Shown here: in pieces, positions 1 through 9,800 of the stretch
Layout of the letters: every line of letters starts with the position of its first letter
Numbering within the stretch: position 1 is the stretch's first letter
Source: CAIMZW01 sp037133095
GTDB taxonomy: Bacteria > Actinomycetota > Actinomycetes > Nanopelagicales > Nanopelagicaceae
DNA: 64,000 nt
Assembly: GCA_037133095.1 (NCBI GenBank)
Contig: JBAXOT010000004.1
Location: forward strand, 1-64,000
Direction: 5' to 3'
Made by a program: the position numbers and the translations under genes
The notes under the pieces: model-generated
Seen by the model: the letters and a program-made list of their open reading frames with translations, nothing else
Database searches by the model: none
Told to the model about the DNA's origin: nothing

Positions 1-99
1 TGCTCTAGAATCAGGAAAGCGGCAAGAGCCTGCCGCTTTTGAGGTTTTTCCGGTTAAATGTGCTCTAGAATCAGGAAAGCGGCAAGAGCCTGCCGCTTT
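1..99. repeat. Two 39-bp direct repeats, each containing a perfect hairpin
   Basis: Bases 1-39 and 61-99 are identical. Each copy contains the inverted repeat AAAGCGGCA-N6-TGCCGCTTT (16-39 and 76-99). The first copy is followed by a T-rich stretch and could be the terminator of a gene to the left. The second ends one base before the Shine-Dalgarno of hipB (AGGAGG, 100-105). Position and symmetry suit an operator for the HTH antitoxin, an RNA hairpin near the ribosome site, or both. The window edge cuts off the left context. Confidence 0.75.
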
Positions 100-109
100 A
101 GGAGGAAAA

Positions 110-319
110 GTGGAGATGTTGGAGTTGGGCGAAAAGCTAAAAGAGCGGCGCCAGAAACTAAAATTGTCCCAACCTGAACTCGCCGACCTGGCCGAAGTTT
201 CCGAGAGGCTAGTCCGGGACATAGAAAAGGGGAGAACAACCGTGCAAGTCGACAAATTACTCGCTGTGGTGGAAGCACTTGGGCTAGAAGCAACCCTCAA
301 GTTGAGGAAAGTAGAGTGA
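110..319 (+). CDS. hipB: HipB-like antitoxin, HTH Xre-type regulator
   Basis: This is a 69-residue DNA-binding protein with one helix-turn-helix of the Xre/Cro type at about residues 10-60, which is nearly the whole protein. In known hipBA systems HipB neutralises the kinase HipA and represses its own operon. AGGAGG at 100-105 precedes a GTG at 110 by 4 bases and an in-frame ATG at 116 by 10 bases; either could be the start, giving 69 or 67 residues. The stop overlaps the start of the next gene (GTGA), so the two are translationally coupled. The antitoxin call rests on that coupling to a HipA homologue; the family alone is generic. Confidence 0.85.
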   Translation: MEMLELGEKLKERRQKLKLSQPELADLAEVSERLVRDIEKGRTTVQVDKLLAVVEALGLEATLKLRKVE

Positions 320-1554
320 CTGAGAAGATAATCGATCTTCAAGAGCTTAAAAAAATAGACAGAGTCGACGTCTATAAGCGCGATATTTTGGCCGCAAAAC
401 TTGTGCGCACACCTGATGGGGTTAGTTTTCAATACGACGAGGCATATGTAAAAAGTGAACATCCGCCAATTGCTACAACTCTGCCCAAAACTTTGGAGCG
501 AACATTTACAAAGGCCGGCGGAGTCCCTCCCTTTTTTGCCGGATTACTTCCTGAAGGAAGGCGACTTTCCGTAATACAGAAGAGAATAAAGACATCAGCC
601 GATGACGAACTATCGGTTTTGATCGCAATCGGTGCAGACACAGTGGGAGATGTAAAAGTGCTTCCATATGGCGAAAAACTGCAACCTATCGAACCCCTAA
701 TTGCCGTAAAGCAGAATTTCAGTGAAATTGCGTTTGCCGAACTACTTGAAAAATATGGCGAAGAAGACAGAGTCGGAATTGCCGGCGTGCAAGAAAAAGT
801 CTCCGCAAAAAGATTCTCGCTTCCGGCGTCACGTGCCAACGAGCGATTCATACTTAAATTACCGACAGCGGAATTCCCGCTGATAGTAGAAAACGAGAGC
901 TATTTTCTTTCTCGAGCAAAGAAAATAAAAATGAATGCTGTCGCTTCTGAAATAGTCAGTGACCGAGAAGGGGTCAGTGCGCTACTCGTAAAAAGATTTG
1001 ATCGGGTTGTGGGTCCCGATGGAAAAATCGAGAGTCTAGCCGTGGAAGATGCGTGCCAAGTAATGGGGAGATGGCCAAGCGATAAGTACAGCGTTAGTTC
1101 CGAAGAGGTGATTTTAGCTTTGAGTGGCAAATGCGCCTCCGAGAAATTAGCCAAGAGGGATTTATATAGACAATTTTGCTTCGCATGGATTTCGGGCAAT
1201 GGAGATCTTCACGCGAAAAATGTTTCCATTATGCAGAATTTGAATGGTGAATGGAATGTCACGCCAACTTATGACATTCCATCAACATTGCCGTATGGAG
1301 ACATCTCTATGGCGATTGAAATCATCGGGAAAAGTCGAGACTTAACCAGAAATTCTCTACTCACCTTTGGCGAGAAAATTGGACTGGCTCGGAAACTAAC
1401 GGAAAAAGTGCTTGAAGAAGTGCTCCAAGGTACCGAGGATCTTATAAGTGAAATTGCTTCGGGAGTTATACCGTTTAACGAACAAATTAATCACGATTTT
1501 GCGGCCTCTCTTCGTCGGCGAAGATTCACTGCTTTAAGCGAGAGCCAGCTTTAG
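316..1554 (+). CDS. hipA: HipA-family serine/threonine kinase toxin
   Basis: At 412 residues the length is close to the 440 of E. coli HipA. The N-terminal part (about 15-120) matches the HipA N-terminal couple domain. The kinase part carries a glycine-rich loop at 154-161, KLP with the ATP lysine at 181, GNGDLHAKN with the catalytic aspartate at 297, and YDIP with the Mg-binding aspartate at 320. E. coli HipA phosphorylates glutamyl-tRNA synthetase and causes dormancy; the target here is unknown. The serine before the loop that is autophosphorylated in E. coli (Ser150) appears to be Gly154. Start is GTG overlapping the hipB stop. Base composition looks more AT-rich than the neighbouring core genes, consistent with transfer. 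Confidence 0.9.
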   Translation: MTEKIIDLQELKKIDRVDVYKRDILAAKLVRTPDGVSFQYDEAYVKSEHPPIATTLPKTLERTFTKAGGVPPFFAGLLPEGRRLSVIQKRIKTSADDELSVLIAIGADTVGDVKVLPYGEKLQPIEPLIAVKQNFSEIAFAELLEKYGEEDRVGIAGVQEKVSAKRFSLPASRANERFILKLPTAEFPLIVENESYFLSRAKKIKMNAVASEIVSDREGVSALLVKRFDRVVGPDGKIESLAVEDACQVMGRWPSDKYSVSSEEVILALSGKCASEKLAKRDLYRQFCFAWISGNGDLHAKNVSIMQNLNGEWNVTPTYDIPSTLPYGDISMAIEIIGKSRDLTRNSLLTFGEKIGLARKLTEKVLEEVLQGTEDLISEIASGVIPFNEQINHDFAASLRRRRFTALSESQL

Positions 1555-1585
1555 TTTCTTCGTAGAGATTCCAGCCTGCGAGGTT

Positions 1586-1591
1586 TATGGT
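1586..1591 (+). promoter_or_regulatory. -10 box for the hemolysin III-like gene, leaderless type
   Basis: TATGGT lies six bases before the ATG at 1598 and there is no Shine-Dalgarno, as expected if transcription begins at the start codon. No convincing -35 is seen. Confidence 0.4.
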
Positions 1592-1597
1592 TGAGAC

Positions 1598-2278
1598 ATG
1601 AGCGTGACCAACGAAAAACCAGGTAAGGCGCCAAAACCGGAATTGCCCAAGCCCAAACTTCGGGGTCTAATTCACCTGATTATGTCCCCCGTATCCATGG
1701 TGGCCGGTCTGATACTTATTACTTTGGCCGACAAACTTCGTGGTCGGATCACGTTAGGAATCTTCACTCTGACCGCCGTCACGCTCTTTACCTGCAGCGC
1801 GCTCTACCATCGGGTCAACTGGAAGCCCAAGATCAAAGCGGTTTGGCGCCGAATCGATCACGCCAACATTCCATTGCTCATCGCCGGTACATATACCCCG
1901 TTCGCAATCTTCTTATTGAGCCACAAAAGTGCCATCGTCTTGCTCTCCTTGGTCTGGGGTGGAGCCGTCCTGACTGCCTTGATGCGGATCTCCTGGATTA
2001 ACGCGCCACGCTGGCTTTATGTGCCGCTCTATATCGCCCTCGGCTGGGCGGCTGTTATCTACCTCCCCCAGTTCTGGCAAAAAGGTGGGGTATGGGTTTT
2101 CTGCCTGATCGCCTTAGGTGGCATTTTTTACTCCGCCGGCGGCATCATCTATGCAATAAAGAAGCCCAACATCTCGATAAATTGGTTCGGCTTCCACGAA
2201 CTTTTTCATGCTCTTACTGCCGCGGCCTTCCTCTGTCACTTCATCGCGGCAATCTTGGTCGTCTTTAGTAACCGTTAA
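1598..2278 (+). CDS. Hemolysin III / TrhA family membrane protein
   Basis: A 226-residue integral membrane protein with about seven hydrophobic segments and the PAQR/hemolysin III signature residues: SALYHR near residue 68, a DHANIP segment near 87 and HELFHAL near 201. The conserved His and Asp residues form the metal site in this superfamily. Bacterial members (YqfA/TrhA) are linked to membrane energetics and fatty-acid homeostasis; the name hemolysin is historical. The charged, proline-rich N-terminus (1-22) is cytosolic by inference. It abuts the convergent methyltransferase gene with no gap. Confidence 0.88.
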   Translation: MSVTNEKPGKAPKPELPKPKLRGLIHLIMSPVSMVAGLILITLADKLRGRITLGIFTLTAVTLFTCSALYHRVNWKPKIKAVWRRIDHANIPLLIAGTYTPFAIFLLSHKSAIVLLSLVWGGAVLTALMRISWINAPRWLYVPLYIALGWAAVIYLPQFWQKGGVWVFCLIALGGIFYSAGGIIYAIKKPNISINWFGFHELFHALTAAAFLCHFIAAILVVFSNR

Positions 2279-2914
2279 TTAGGAACCGAAGGCATGCATT
2301 GCCGATCGGGCGAGAAAAAGTGCGTCGCCCCACAAGTGGGTACGCATGTCAACAAAGACCAGGACAAAGTCATACTGGTCGAGAAATGCAACGATTTCAG
2401 TGATTGAGGCATCTGCCTCGTAGAGCCCGCCAACATTAACTTCTAGCCAGAGCGCTTTTGATGGTGCAACCGTCGCCATTCCAGCGGCGAGAACTTTTAA
2501 CTCCGCTCCCTGCACATCAATAACAGTGAGATCGAATGAGCCGAGGCGCAGCGAGTCCAGCGTGGTCGTGTTCATGGTGATACTCGATGGGAATCCAATT
2601 TCTGGATACTCCAACAAGTGACCCAAGGGGGCAAGCAGACTCGAACTCATTCCATCATTGGTAGCAAGAAAAAATTCAACTATTTCGTCGTCGGTATCAG
2701 AGAGTAAGGCGTGTACTGATCGCCAATTCTCTCGATGGCGCAATTGCTTTTCGATCTCCTCATGCAGATTCTCTTGTGCTTCGATAAAAACGCCACTGGT
2801 GATTCCATACTGTTGATAAATCTCTACCTCATGAGCTCGATGTCCGCCAATGTGAAGCACACTCTGCGGTGAAATTCGATGTTTCTGCAAAAGCTCCATT
2901 AGAAGTTGACTCAT
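2279..2914 (-). CDS. FkbM-family SAM-dependent methyltransferase
   Basis: A 211-residue protein of the FkbM class (Methyltransf_21). The SAM-binding start is visible as VLHIGGHRAHE near residue 19, the acidic end of strand 2 as FIEAQ near 43, and TVIDVQGAELKVL near 130 is the family's typical IDVEG-like motif. FkbM enzymes O-methylate sugars, polyketides or glycolipids; the substrate here cannot be told. The gene stands alone between the rpoC terminator and a convergent gene, so context gives no pathway. A role in modifying the surface glycans made elsewhere in the window is possible but is inference. Confidence 0.8.
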   Translation of the reverse strand: MSQLLMELLQKHRISPQSVLHIGGHRAHEVEIYQQYGITSGVFIEAQENLHEEIEKQLRHRENWRSVHALLSDTDDEIVEFFLATNDGMSSSLLAPLGHLLEYPEIGFPSSITMNTTTLDSLRLGSFDLTVIDVQGAELKVLAAGMATVAPSKALWLEVNVGGLYEADASITEIVAFLDQYDFVLVFVDMRTHLWGDALFLARSAMHAFGS

Positions 2915-2946
2915 AATTCAATTGAATCAGAAAGTGGAAGAAAGTA

Positions 2947-2978
2947 AGAAACCCCGACCATTTTCGGCCGGGGTTTCT
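2947..2978 (-). terminator. Rho-independent terminator after rpoC
   Basis: A ten-base stem AGAAACCCCG / CGGGGTTTCT (2947-2956 and 2969-2978) extends inward by two GC pairs past one mismatch. It lies 21 bases past the rpoC stop, in the direction of rpoC transcription. The T-run is short, so strength is uncertain. Confidence 0.75.
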
Positions 2979-2999
2979 TGAGTTCAACGATACGAGCGA

Positions 3000-5900
3000 T
3001 TAACGAGCTTCGAGATCATCCAAACGAACTGCTTCACCCGAACCAGAGGTCTGGAATGGCGTGTAGTCGTATTCATCATAAGCAGCGTAGACCGCAGCCT
3101 TGGCTTCCTCAGTTGGCTCAACGCGAACGTTGCGATAACGAGCAAGACCGGTACCGGCTGGGATCAACTTACCGATGATGACGTTCTCCTTGAGGCCGAG
3201 CAATGGATCGCTCTTCTCGGAGAGAGCGGCATCGGTGAGAACACGAGTGGTCTCTTGGAACGATGCAGCGGATAGCCATGATTCGGTTGCAAGTGATGCC
3301 TTGGTGATACCCATAAGTTCTGGGCGACCTGAGGCGGCCTTACCACCGGAGGTCACAACCCGACGGTTCTCATCTTCAAAGCGATTGCGCTCTACGAGCT
3401 CGCCTGGAAGAAGATCTGCATCGCCTGGTTCAAGTACGGTGATGCGCTTGAGCATCTGACGAACGATGATTTCAATGTGCTTGTCATGGATGCTTACACC
3501 CTGAGAACGATAAACAGATTGAATCTCGTTCACCAAGTGAACTTGAGTGTGACGAGCACCAAGAATACGAAGAACCTGCTTTGGATCGACAGCACCAACA
3601 ACGAGTTGTTGTCCGACGCCGACCTTCATGCCCTCTTCGACCTTGAGCTTCATACGACGAGTGATTGGGTAAGCACTTGCTTCGCCGCCATCTTCTGGCG
3701 TGACAATGATCTTCTTGCCCTTGGCATCTTCGAGGAAGCTGACGATTCCAGCAGCCTCTGCGATTGGCGCAACACCCTTAGGGGTACGAGCTTCGAAGAG
3801 TTCAACGATACGTGGCAGACCGTGGGTGATTTGAGTTTCACCTTCGAGCATGGCGCCACCAGTGTGGAAGGTACGCATGGTGAGCTGGGTTCCTGGTTCA
3901 CCAATGGATTGCGCCGCGATAATTCCAACTGCTTCGCCGACATCAACAATCTTGCCGGCAGCCATGGAACGGCCGTAACACATTGCGCACTGTCCAACCT
4001 TGCTATCGCAGGTGAGAACGGAGCGGACCTTAACTTCGGCAACGCCTGTAGCAACCAAAAGGTTGATGTTGCGATCGCCGAGGTCAGTACCTGCGGTAAC
4101 GATAACCTTGCCATCAACTTCAACATCTTCTGCCAAGTTACGGCCAAAGAGCGAAGTTTCGACATGCTCGTCACGAACAAGTTCGCCAGCAGAGTTAGTG
4201 GCAGCAATCTTCAAAGTGAGACCGCGATCAGTGCCGCAATCTTCTTCTCGGATGATGACATCTTGTGCCACATCGCAAAGACGTCGGGTTAGGTAACCTG
4301 AGTCAGCGGTACGAAGTGCTGTATCGGCAAGACCTTTACGAGCACCGTGAGTAGAGATGAAGTACTCGAGTACGGAGAGACCTTCACGGAAGTTGGACTT
4401 GATTGGGCGAGGAATAATTTCACCCTTTGGGTTCGCTACCAGACCACGCATACCTGCGATCTGACGAATCTGCATCATGTTTCCGCGAGCGCCCGAATAA
4501 ACCATCATCCAGACTGGGTTTGTCTTCGGGAAGTTATCTTCCATTTCACGAGCAACTTCTTGCGTTGCTTGGGTCCAGATCTCAATGAGTTCCTGACGAC
4601 GCTCGTCATCAGTGATGAGACCCTTTTCGTACTGCCCCTGAACCTTCTCAGCGCGAACTTCATAGCCTTCCAGAATTTCTTTCTTTCTGGCTGGGGTAAC
4701 AACATCTTCAATAGAGATTGTGACTCCGGCACGAGTTGCCCAGTAGAAACCAAGAGACTTCAAAGCATCCAGAGTCTGCGCAACCGTGACCTTTGGATAA
4801 CCTTCCGCCAAATTATCAACGATCAAGCCAAGATGCTTCTTGGTGACGTCGTAATCAACGAATGGGAAATCAGAAGGCAAAACTTCATTGAAGATTGCCC
4901 GGCCAAGAGTTGTGCTGTGAACTAAAGTCTCGCCATTAACAGTCAGGCGAATCTTGATTCCTGCTTGCATGGTCAAGGAACCTTGATCGAATGCCATCAA
5001 CGCTTCCGAGATGGATGCAAATGCGCGACCCTCGCCCTTTTGATTCTCACGAAGTGAGGTCAAGAAGTAGAGGCCAAGAACCATGTCCTGAGTAGGAGAG
5101 GTAATTGGACGGCCTGATGCAGGAGAGAGAATGTTGTTGCTCGAGAGCATAAGGATTCGAGCTTCGGCTTGCGCCTCTGCAGATAGTGGAAGGTGAACGG
5201 CCATCTGGTCACCGTCGAAGTCTGCGTTAAACGCGGTACAGACCAATGGGTGAATCTGAATTGCCTTACCTTCAACCAACTGAGGTTCGAATGCCTGAAT
5301 ACCAAGACGGTGCAAGGTAGGTGCGCGGTTGAGAAGTACCGGGTGTTCGGCGATAACTTCTTCCAAAACATCCCAAACAACTGGACGAGCACGTTCCACC
5401 ATACGCTTGGCAGATTTGATGTTCTGAGCATGGTTGAGATCAACCAGACGCTTCATAACGAATGGCTTGAAGAGTTCCAAGGCCATCTGCTTTGGCAGAC
5501 CGCATTGATGTAACTTCAACTGTGGACCAACGACGATGACCGAACGGCCGGAGTAATCAACGCGCTTTCCGAGCAAGTTCTGACGGAAACGTCCTTGCTT
5601 ACCCTTCAACATGTCTGAAAGTGACTTCAATGGACGGTTGCCTGGGCCAGTTACTGGACGACCACGACGACCGTTATCGAACAAGGCATCGACAGCTTCT
5701 TGAAGCATGCGCTTCTCGTTGTTGACGATGATCTCTGGCGCGCCGAGATCGGCAAGTCGCTTCAATCGGTTGTTGCGGTTAATCACACGGCGATAGAGAT
5801 CGTTGAGATCGGAGGTCGCAAAGCGGCCACCATCCAACTGAACCATCGGACGAAGATCTGGTGGAATAACCGGAACGCAATCAAGCACCATGGATGCAGG

Positions 5901-6824
5901 ATGGTTACGAGTATTCAAGAATGAGGAGACGACTTTGAGCCGCTTGATAGCGCGAGTCTTTTTCTGACCCTTGCCGGTTTGGCTGATCTCGGTGAGCTTG
6001 ACATATTCGGCTTGGAGATCGAAGGTCTCAAGGCGACGCTTGATTGCAGCGGCTCCCATATTTCCTTCGAAGTAGACGCCGAAACGATCACGCATATCGC
6101 GATAGAGGCCCTCGTCGCCTTCAAGATCTTGGACCTTGAGGTTCTTAAAGCGAGCCCAAACTTCATCGAGGCGATCGAGTTCGCGTTGTGAGCGATCACG
6201 AGTTGCCTTGAGTTCACGTTCTGCGGCTTCACGAACTTTGCGCTTTACATCGGCTTTTTCACCAGCAGCTTCGAGTTCAGCAAGATCTGCTTCCAACTTC
6301 TTCTGGCGGGTATCGAGGTCGGTATCGCGACGAGTTTCAATCTTCTTCTTGTCAGAGGAGAGACGCTTCTCAAGTTGTGGCATATCTTCGGCGCGAGCTT
6401 CATCATCAACCGAGGTGATCATGTAAGCGGCGAAGTAGATGACCTTCTCAAGATCCTTAGGTGCAAGATCAAGAAGGTAGCCAAGACGAGAAGGAACGCC
6501 CTTGAAGTACCAGATGTGGGTTACAGGTGCAGCAAGTTCGATATGACCCATGCGCTCACGGCGAACCTTGGCGCGAGTAACTTCGACACCGCAACGCTCG
6601 CAGATAATGCCCTTGAAGCGAACGCGCTTGTACTTACCGCAATAGCACTCCCAGTCCCGGGTTGGTCCAAAGATCTTCTCATCGAAGAGACCATCTTTTT
6701 CCGGCTTGAGGGTTCGATAGTTAATGGTCTCTGGCTTCTTTACTTCACCAAAGGACCACTCACGAATATTGTCCGTTGAAGCTAGACCAATTCGCAGTTC
6801 ATCAAAAAAGTTAACATCTAACAT
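3000..6824 (-). CDS. rpoC: RNA polymerase beta' subunit
   Basis: The catalytic large subunit, 1274 residues, typical for Actinobacteria. The N-terminal zinc site is seen as Cys60, Cys62, Cys75 and Cys78. The active-site NADFDGDQ motif is at 533-540, with the Mg-binding aspartates at 535, 537 and 539. The second zinc site uses a Cys in RRLCDVAQ, one in EEDCGT, and the CDSKVGQCAMC segment. The actinobacterial coiled, charged insertion between the zinc domain and the clamp is present (about 145-225). It follows rpoB by 19 bases and is co-transcribed with it. Confidence 0.99.
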   Translation of the reverse strand: MLDVNFFDELRIGLASTDNIREWSFGEVKKPETINYRTLKPEKDGLFDEKIFGPTRDWECYCGKYKRVRFKGIICERCGVEVTRAKVRRERMGHIELAAPVTHIWYFKGVPSRLGYLLDLAPKDLEKVIYFAAYMITSVDDEARAEDMPQLEKRLSSDKKKIETRRDTDLDTRQKKLEADLAELEAAGEKADVKRKVREAAERELKATRDRSQRELDRLDEVWARFKNLKVQDLEGDEGLYRDMRDRFGVYFEGNMGAAAIKRRLETFDLQAEYVKLTEISQTGKGQKKTRAIKRLKVVSSFLNTRNHPASMVLDCVPVIPPDLRPMVQLDGGRFATSDLNDLYRRVINRNNRLKRLADLGAPEIIVNNEKRMLQEAVDALFDNGRRGRPVTGPGNRPLKSLSDMLKGKQGRFRQNLLGKRVDYSGRSVIVVGPQLKLHQCGLPKQMALELFKPFVMKRLVDLNHAQNIKSAKRMVERARPVVWDVLEEVIAEHPVLLNRAPTLHRLGIQAFEPQLVEGKAIQIHPLVCTAFNADFDGDQMAVHLPLSAEAQAEARILMLSSNNILSPASGRPITSPTQDMVLGLYFLTSLRENQKGEGRAFASISEALMAFDQGSLTMQAGIKIRLTVNGETLVHSTTLGRAIFNEVLPSDFPFVDYDVTKKHLGLIVDNLAEGYPKVTVAQTLDALKSLGFYWATRAGVTISIEDVVTPARKKEILEGYEVRAEKVQGQYEKGLITDDERRQELIEIWTQATQEVAREMEDNFPKTNPVWMMVYSGARGNMMQIRQIAGMRGLVANPKGEIIPRPIKSNFREGLSVLEYFISTHGARKGLADTALRTADSGYLTRRLCDVAQDVIIREEDCGTDRGLTLKIAATNSAGELVRDEHVETSLFGRNLAEDVEVDGKVIVTAGTDLGDRNINLLVATGVAEVKVRSVLTCDSKVGQCAMCYGRSMAAGKIVDVGEAVGIIAAQSIGEPGTQLTMRTFHTGGAMLEGETQITHGLPRIVELFEARTPKGVAPIAEAAGIVSFLEDAKGKKIIVTPEDGGEASAYPITRRMKLKVEEGMKVGVGQQLVVGAVDPKQVLRILGARHTQVHLVNEIQSVYRSQGVSIHDKHIEIIVRQMLKRITVLEPGDADLLPGELVERNRFEDENRRVVTSGGKAASGRPELMGITKASLATESWLSAASFQETTRVLTDAALSEKSDPLLGLKENVIIGKLIPAGTGLARYRNVRVEPTEEAKAAVYAAYDEYDYTPFQTSGSGEAVRLDDLEAR

Positions 6825-6843
6825 TTATTTATCCCTCTCCGTC

Positions 6844-9800
6844 TCAGATCTCGTCAACACTGCTTGGCTCAACTCGTGACAAGTTGATGCCCAGCTCTTC
6901 AGCGGTACGGGAAACTTCTTCATCAGTGTCGCGAAGTTCAACCGCGATACCTTCAGAAGAGAGAACTTCCACGTTGAGACACAGCGATTGCATTTCTTTG
7001 ACCAAAACCTTGAAGGATTCTGGAATACCTGGTTCAGGAATGTTTTCACCCTTAACGATGGCTTCGTAGACCTTTACGCGGCCCAAGACGTCATCGGACT
7101 TAATGGTGAGCAACTCTTGCAAGGTGTAAGCGGCGCCGTAGGCTTCAAGAGCCCAAACTTCCATTTCACCAAAGCGCTGACCACCGAATTGAGCCTTACC
7201 ACCGAGTGGTTGCTGGGTGATCATGGAGTATGGACCAGTTGAACGAGCGTGGATCTTGTCATCAACCAAGTGGTGGAGTTTCAAGATATACATGTAACCG
7301 ACCGAGATTGGCTCCTTGTATGGCTCGCCGGTACGACCATCAAACAAGTTGGCCTTACCGTTGGAACCAATCAAACGCATGCCATCTTTATTTGGCAACG
7401 TTGACTTAAGCAGACCCAATAACTCTTCTTCTTTGGCGCCGTCGAATACTGGAGTGGCTACCTTGGAGTTTGGCGCAACGTCGGCGTAACCATGGGCACG
7501 CAGATCCTTTTGCCAGACCTCATCGCCCTCTAGTTTCCAGCCGGCCTTGGCAACCCAACCGAGGTGAGTTTCCAAAACCTGTCCGACGTTCATACGACCA
7601 GGAACACCGAGTGGATTGAGAATGATGTCGACTGCAGTTCCATCTTCCAGGAACGGCATATCTTCAACAGGGAGAATCTTGGAGATAACACCCTTGTTAC
7701 CGTGGCGACCAGCGAGCTTGTCACCATCTTGAATCTTTCGCTTTTGAGCAACATAGACGCGAACGATTTGGTTGACACCTGCAGGAAGTTCGAAGCCATC
7801 TTCTGAATCGAAGACCTTGACGTCGATAACCTTGCCGGATTCACCGTGTGGCACCTTCAGTGAGGTATCGCGAACTTCGCGAGCCTTCTCACCGAAGATC
7901 GCACGTAGTAATCGCTCTTCTGGTGTCAGTTCGGTCTCGCCCTTTGGCGTTACCTTTCCAACCAAAATATCGCCAGGAACTACATCGGCACCGATTCGGA
8001 TAATTCCGCGATCATCGAGGTCAGCCAAAACTTCCTCAGAGACGTTAGGGATATCGCGAGTGATTTCCTCAGGTCCGAGCTTGGTATCGCGAGCATCGAC
8101 TTCGTACTCCTCGATGTGAATCGAGGTAAGGACATCGTCCTGCACGAGACGCTGGGACAAAATAATTGCATCCTCGTAGTTGTGGCCTTCCCATGACATA
8201 AATGCCACGAGCAAGTTCTTACCAAGAGCCATCTCACCCTTATCGGTGCTTGGACCATCAGCAATAACCTGACCAACATCAACGCGATCGCCTTGGCTCA
8301 CAACAACCTTCTGGTTGCGGCTGGTGCCTTGGTTAGATCGGGTGAACTTCTCGAGGAAGTAGACCTCAGTAGTTGCGTCATCATTCATGACGGTAACTTC
8401 ATCGGCCGAAACGGCGGTAACGACGCCACCCTTGCGAGCGAGCATGACATCGCCAGCATCAACAGCGGCACGAAATTCCATACCAGTACCAACGAAAGGT
8501 GCCTCAGCGCGCAGCAGTGGAACTGCCTGGCGCATCATGTTGGAACCCATCAAGGCGCGGTTAGCATCGTCGTGCTCGAGGAAGGGAATCATTGCGGTTG
8601 CAACAGAAACCATCTGACGAGGTGAGACGTCCATGTAATCAACTTCGTCAGCGATGATGTATTCAACTTCGCCACCACGACGACGAACGAGTACACGAGC
8701 TTCGGCAAAGTGATTATCAGCAGTCAAAGGCGCATTCGCCTGTGCAATAACGTGCTCATCTTCTTCATCTGCAGTCAGGTAATCGATCTGATCAGTAACG
8801 CGACCCTTGGTCACCTTGCGGTAAGGGGTCTCGATAAATCCAAATGGAGTTACGCGGGCATAGGTAGCCAACGAACCAATAAGTCCAATGTTTGGACCTT
8901 CAGGAGTTTCGATTGGACACATACGACCGTAGTGCGATGGGTGAACGTCACGGACTTCGAAGCCAGCACGTTCACGAGAGAGACCACCAGGTCCGAGCGC
9001 TGAAAGACGACGCTTGTGAGTCATTCCTGACAATGGGTTGGTCTGGTCCATGAACTGCGACAACTGGGAAGTTCCGAAGAACTCCTTAATAGAAGCAACA
9101 ACTGGACGAATGTTGATCAAGGTCTGAGGAGTAATTGCCTCAACATCTTGAGTAGTCATACGTTCGCGAACAACGCGCTCCATACGGGAAAGTCCGGTAC
9201 GAACTTGATTCTGAATCAATTCACCAACGGTACGAAGGCGACGATTTCCGAAGTGGTCGATGTCATCGGTCTCAACACGTACTTGCTTGCCGTATTCCAT
9301 AAGTGCTTCGCCATTGTGAAGCGCGACGAGGTACTTGATGGTTGCGACGATATCTTCAATATTAAGTAGGCCACGTGAGAGTTCGAGTTCAAGACCCAAC
9401 TTCTTATTAACCTTGAAACGACCGACCTTAGCCAAGTCATATCGCTTTGCATTGAAGTACAAGTTCTCGATCAAGTTCTGAGCGGCTTCCTTGGTAGGAG
9501 GCTCGCCTGGACGAAGCTTGCGATAGATATCAAGCAGAGCTTCATCTTGAGTCTTGACGTTATCTTTTTCAAGGGTTAATCGGATGGACTCGTACTCGCC
9601 GAATTGCTCGAGGATTTGTTCTTCAGTCCAGCCGAGTGCCTTCAAGAAGACGGTGACTGATTGCTTACGCTTGCGATCAATACGAACACCGACCATGTCT
9701 TTCTTATCTACTTCGAATTCCAACCAAGCACCACGGCTTGGGATGATCTTCGCAGTCAAAATATCTTTGTCAGAGGTCTTCTCAATGGTGCGCTCGAAAT

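Noticed and set aside
1..99. A CRISPR array at the left end
   Set aside because: There are only two repeat units separated by 21 bases, and the repeat has a long strong hairpin; no cas gene is near.
1..1554. An integrated mobile element carrying hipBA
   Set aside because: No integrase, transposase or att-like tRNA end is visible. The AT-rich composition is suggestive only, so no element boundary is claimed.
3477..4292. A 271-codon open frame antisense to rpoC
   Set aside because: It lies entirely within the strongly conserved rpoC coding sequence, has no ribosome site, and its translation matches no recognisable protein. It is a codon-bias shadow.
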